A stretch of DNA of 64,000 bases from Bacillota bacterium (lineage in GTDB: Bacteria; Bacillota; Clostridia; Acetivibrionales; DSM-1351): positions 186,001-250,000 of the forward strand of contig JAEWCZ010000017.1 in the NCBI GenBank assembly GCA_023390335.1, read 5' to 3'. Position numbers and translations under genes: made by a program. Shown here piece after piece: positions 61,838 through 64,000 of this stretch (within the stretch, counting starts at the first letter, position 1; the number at the start of each line of letters is the position of its first letter). The notes under the pieces are model-generated. The model made no database searches, was not told the origin of the DNA, and saw only the letters and a program-made list of their open reading frames with translations.

Positions 61838-64000
61838 TTGAAAGTAAAAAGTAACTTTATAAAACGGTTTTGTTTAATGATAGTTTTAGCTACAATGTTT
61901 AGTTTGTGCTTTCAGGTAAATCTATATGCTGATGGTGATCCCGGAAATGATGCCACATTGAGTGCAGCGTCAACAATAAAAGGGGTTACAATAGCAGACT
62001 TGGGAATACCCTCATTTTCATTAGAGGGTTCTGTTACACCCGGAAAAGTGCTGCTAAATGGGGTTCAGGCAGCAGACACATCAAATGTGGGAGCTTTCAT
62101 AACACTATTTGCTCAAAATGCTCCGGGAGCAAAGGTAAAAGTAGTAAAGTATGAAGAGGGAACTTGGACACACTACTTTGAAACGGATGCAGCATATGTA
62201 AATGAACCAATTTCAAATAATGATTTTTTTATAGTAAAGGTAACATCCTCATACAATACACAAATAAGATACTACAAGATAATAGTAACAGTTGACTCAA
62301 CAGCACCCCAACTGGGGTACTATCCCATGCAAGGTCAAATACAAGCCGCAGGAACAAAAAAAGTAGAGGTTCTTGTAAAGGCTGATGATTCGTGCATTAT
62401 ATACTATATAGTTAGTAAATACGCTCCCGAACCTACCGTCGCACAGATAATAGCAGGTAAAGACGGATATGGTAATCCTGCCTATGCCTCTGGCACTACA
62501 ACAATAACAGCTAACAAAGAAATGAGTATTATGATAGACAACCTTCCCGAATACTCTACCAGATATGATATATGGTTAGTAGCTGTGGATTCAATCGGAA
62601 ATACGACTGGAACATACAGGACGGATATAAGAACACCCGGCCAAACTGCCAGCAGCGAAGCAAAATTGGACTACAAGTCTACAATAAAAGGAAACAGAAT
62701 TGGCTATTACAATACGGGAACACCGGCTTCCACAATCGCAGGCATAACAGCCGGAGCAACAGAATTAACACTGGCTCAAGCAATTGATGAGACCAATGAC
62801 TGGCCTTATATCACAGCTCTGAGAGCAACCTATGCAGAAGCTGATGTTAAGGTGGTCAAGTATGCTAACGGAGCATCAACGGCAAACTTTGAAACAGACT
62901 CGGCCTATGCAAATGAGCCTGTAACCAACAATGACTTTTTCATAATTAAGGTGACATCAGAGGATGGTTCTACAGTAAGTTATTATAAAATCGTAGTAAA
63001 ATCACAACTTTTATCTTACAAATTGCCACAGGTGACAAATGTAACCTTAGATGAGACTGGAACCGCCAGATGGGATGATCTCGCAAATGAATCAGGCTAT
63101 GTTGTACAATTATATGGTGCTTGCGGGGAATTAGGTTCACCGATAAATTTACCGGCAGGCACAACCTCCTATAACTTTTTAGCAGCTATGAGAGCGGGAG
63201 GGGAGGGTAACTATTCCTTTATAGTCAGGGGAATAGGAGACGGTACATCATATACAGACGGACCATGGTCGACTCACTCCACAGAGCAGACGGTGATACA
63301 ACTTTCCACAGTAAGTGAAGGGCTTAATTGGGATGGGAATGTGGCGAAATGGAACCAGGTTCCTTATGCCGATAGTTATACCGTACAGGCATACAGAGAC
63401 GGGAAGGCGTGGATAGTTCCTGTAAATGTGCCTGCTGAAAAGGCAGCAGCAGGCTTTAATTTCGGGCCATCAATAGATAGAGCGGGAGCCGGCAAATATA
63501 CATATAAAGTAACAGCAAAGGGAAACAATACACTTATTCTGGATGCCACAGCTGCATCACCATTATCAAACGAAAATATAAAGTTATCACCAACATTGAG
63601 TCAAGCATCAACAATAAAAGGCATACAAATTACTGACATGGGAATTCCCAATACGGATAAAAATCTTGTAGTACCGGGAAGGGTAACCATAAGTGCAACC
63701 AGAGCGGCAGACACGTCCAACGCGGGAGTGTATATTACATTGTTTGCACCAAACAACGACCCCAAATCAAGGATAAGAGTGGTAAAGTATGCAAATGGAG
63801 CTTCTACGGCAAACTTTGAAAGGGATTTAGCATACACCAACGAGAATATCAAAAATAATGACTTCTTTTTAATTAAAGTTACCGCAGAAGATAATTTAAC
63901 TATAAGTTACTATAAGATTTTGGTTACTGTTGATGGTACAATACCAAGTATGGGCTACTATCCAAAGGCCGGACCCATACAGGCAGCAGGCACAAATAAG
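61838..64000 (+). CDS. Large secreted repeat-module protein, 3'-truncated by window edge
   Basis: At least 721 residues are present with no stop before the window end. The TTG start is supported by AAAGGGGGA 7 bases upstream and a signal peptide (about residues 1-33). Mature segments repeat. Three copies of a module starting near ASTIKG occur at about 61966, 62673 and 63604. Each ends in a VKVVKYANGASTANFET / NNDFFIIKVT-type beta-rich segment, and some are followed by YYPMQGQIQAAGTKK-like linkers. Fibronectin-III-like stretches lie between. The modules resemble bacterial cadherin-like or Ig-like beta-sandwiches. No dockerin is visible in this part. It starts 23 bases after the dockerin gene with no terminator, so likely co-transcribed. 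Confidence 0.8.
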   Translation, partial: MKVKSNFIKRFCLMIVLATMFSLCFQVNLYADGDPGNDATLSAASTIKGVTIADLGIPSFSLEGSVTPGKVLLNGVQAADTSNVGAFITLFAQNAPGAKVKVVKYEEGTWTHYFETDAAYVNEPISNNDFFIVKVTSSYNTQIRYYKIIVTVDSTAPQLGYYPMQGQIQAAGTKKVEVLVKADDSCIIYYIVSKYAPEPTVAQIIAGKDGYGNPAYASGTTTITANKEMSIMIDNLPEYSTRYDIWLVAVDSIGNTTGTYRTDIRTPGQTASSEAKLDYKSTIKGNRIGYYNTGTPASTIAGITAGATELTLAQAIDETNDWPYITALRATYAEADVKVVKYANGASTANFETDSAYANEPVTNNDFFIIKVTSEDGSTVSYYKIVVKSQLLSYKLPQVTNVTLDETGTARWDDLANESGYVVQLYGACGELGSPINLPAGTTSYNFLAAMRAGGEGNYSFIVRGIGDGTSYTDGPWSTHSTEQTVIQLSTVSEGLNWDGNVAKWNQVPYADSYTVQAYRDGKAWIVPVNVPAEKAAAGFNFGPSIDRAGAGKYTYKVTAKGNNTLILDATAASPLSNENIKLSPTLSQASTIKGIQITDMGIPNTDKNLVVPGRVTISATRAADTSNAGVYITLFAPNNDPKSRIRVVKYANGASTANFERDLAYTNENIKNNDFFLIKVTAEDNLTISYYKILVTVDGTIPSMGYYPKAGPIQAAGTNK

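Overview
The window comes from a low-GC, anaerobic, spore-forming clostridium, most likely a mesophilic cellulolytic species of the Ruminiclostridium (Clostridium cellulolyticum/papyrosolvens) type. The evidence is a secreted protein with a type I dockerin (60576-61814) whose first calcium loop carries the Ala-Leu pair typical of C. cellulolyticum dockerins, pyruvate formate-lyase with its activase, a bifurcating transhydrogenase (NfnAB), a SpoIVFB-type sporulation protease and meso-diaminopimelate dehydrogenase. The species assignment is inference; no rRNA or tRNA gene is visible. No phage, insertion sequence or CRISPR array was seen, so this looks like ordinary chromosome.

Layout. 1-4.0 kb: the 3' part of isoaspartyl dipeptidase, a membrane M48 protease, small membrane proteins and an alpha/beta hydrolase. 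4.1-7.4 kb: pflB-pflA and a convergent four-cysteine mini-protein. 8.4-16.9 kb: one 2822-codon gene for a cyclic beta-1,2-glucan synthase-like protein (glycosyltransferase, cyclisation domain and GH94 phosphorylase domain in one chain). 17-31 kb: housekeeping metabolism (icd, asnA, asnS, citrate synthase, pyruvate kinase), Lon protease, a sodium-dependent symporter and smaller genes. 31-33.5 kb: a membrane/TPR-like protein with 36-bp coding repeats, a PRC-barrel protein and MecA.

33.8-44.1 kb is the shape and division cluster maf-radC-mreB-mreC-mreD-mrdA(PBP2)-minC-minD-minE, followed by a methylglyoxal-synthase-like gene, an M23-like gene and spoIVFB. It parallels the Bacillus maf-radC-mreBCD-minCD-spoIVFA-spoIVFB order. 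44.2-46.9 kb holds nfnA-nfnB and a flavodoxin-like gene (NADH/ferredoxin/NADPH balancing). 47-53.5 kb is mixed envelope genes: a repeat-containing secreted protein, a membrane phosphoesterase, an AI-2E-type exporter, a fused VanX-type dipeptidase plus L,D-transpeptidase, and a TauE/SafE exporter split into two half-size genes. 53.6-56.9 kb is a MoxR-DUF58-membrane protein operon. 57-60 kb has a TrmB-like regulator followed by lysA and ddh (the last step to lysine and the one-step route to meso-DAP). 60.5-64 kb has two secreted genes, a dockerin/ricin-lectin/metalloprotease-like protein and a large repeat-module protein cut by the window end.

Most start sites were re-chosen from Shine-Dalgarno spacing. 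No decisive new system was found. The points most worth a second look are the methylglyoxal-synthase homologue lacking its catalytic Asp, the M15-YkuD fusion, the SpoIVFA-position M23 protein with a substituted catalytic His, the giant glucan synthase in a Gram-positive, the N-terminal-dockerin HExxH protein, and the near-identical internal duplication in the gene at 48.2 kb.
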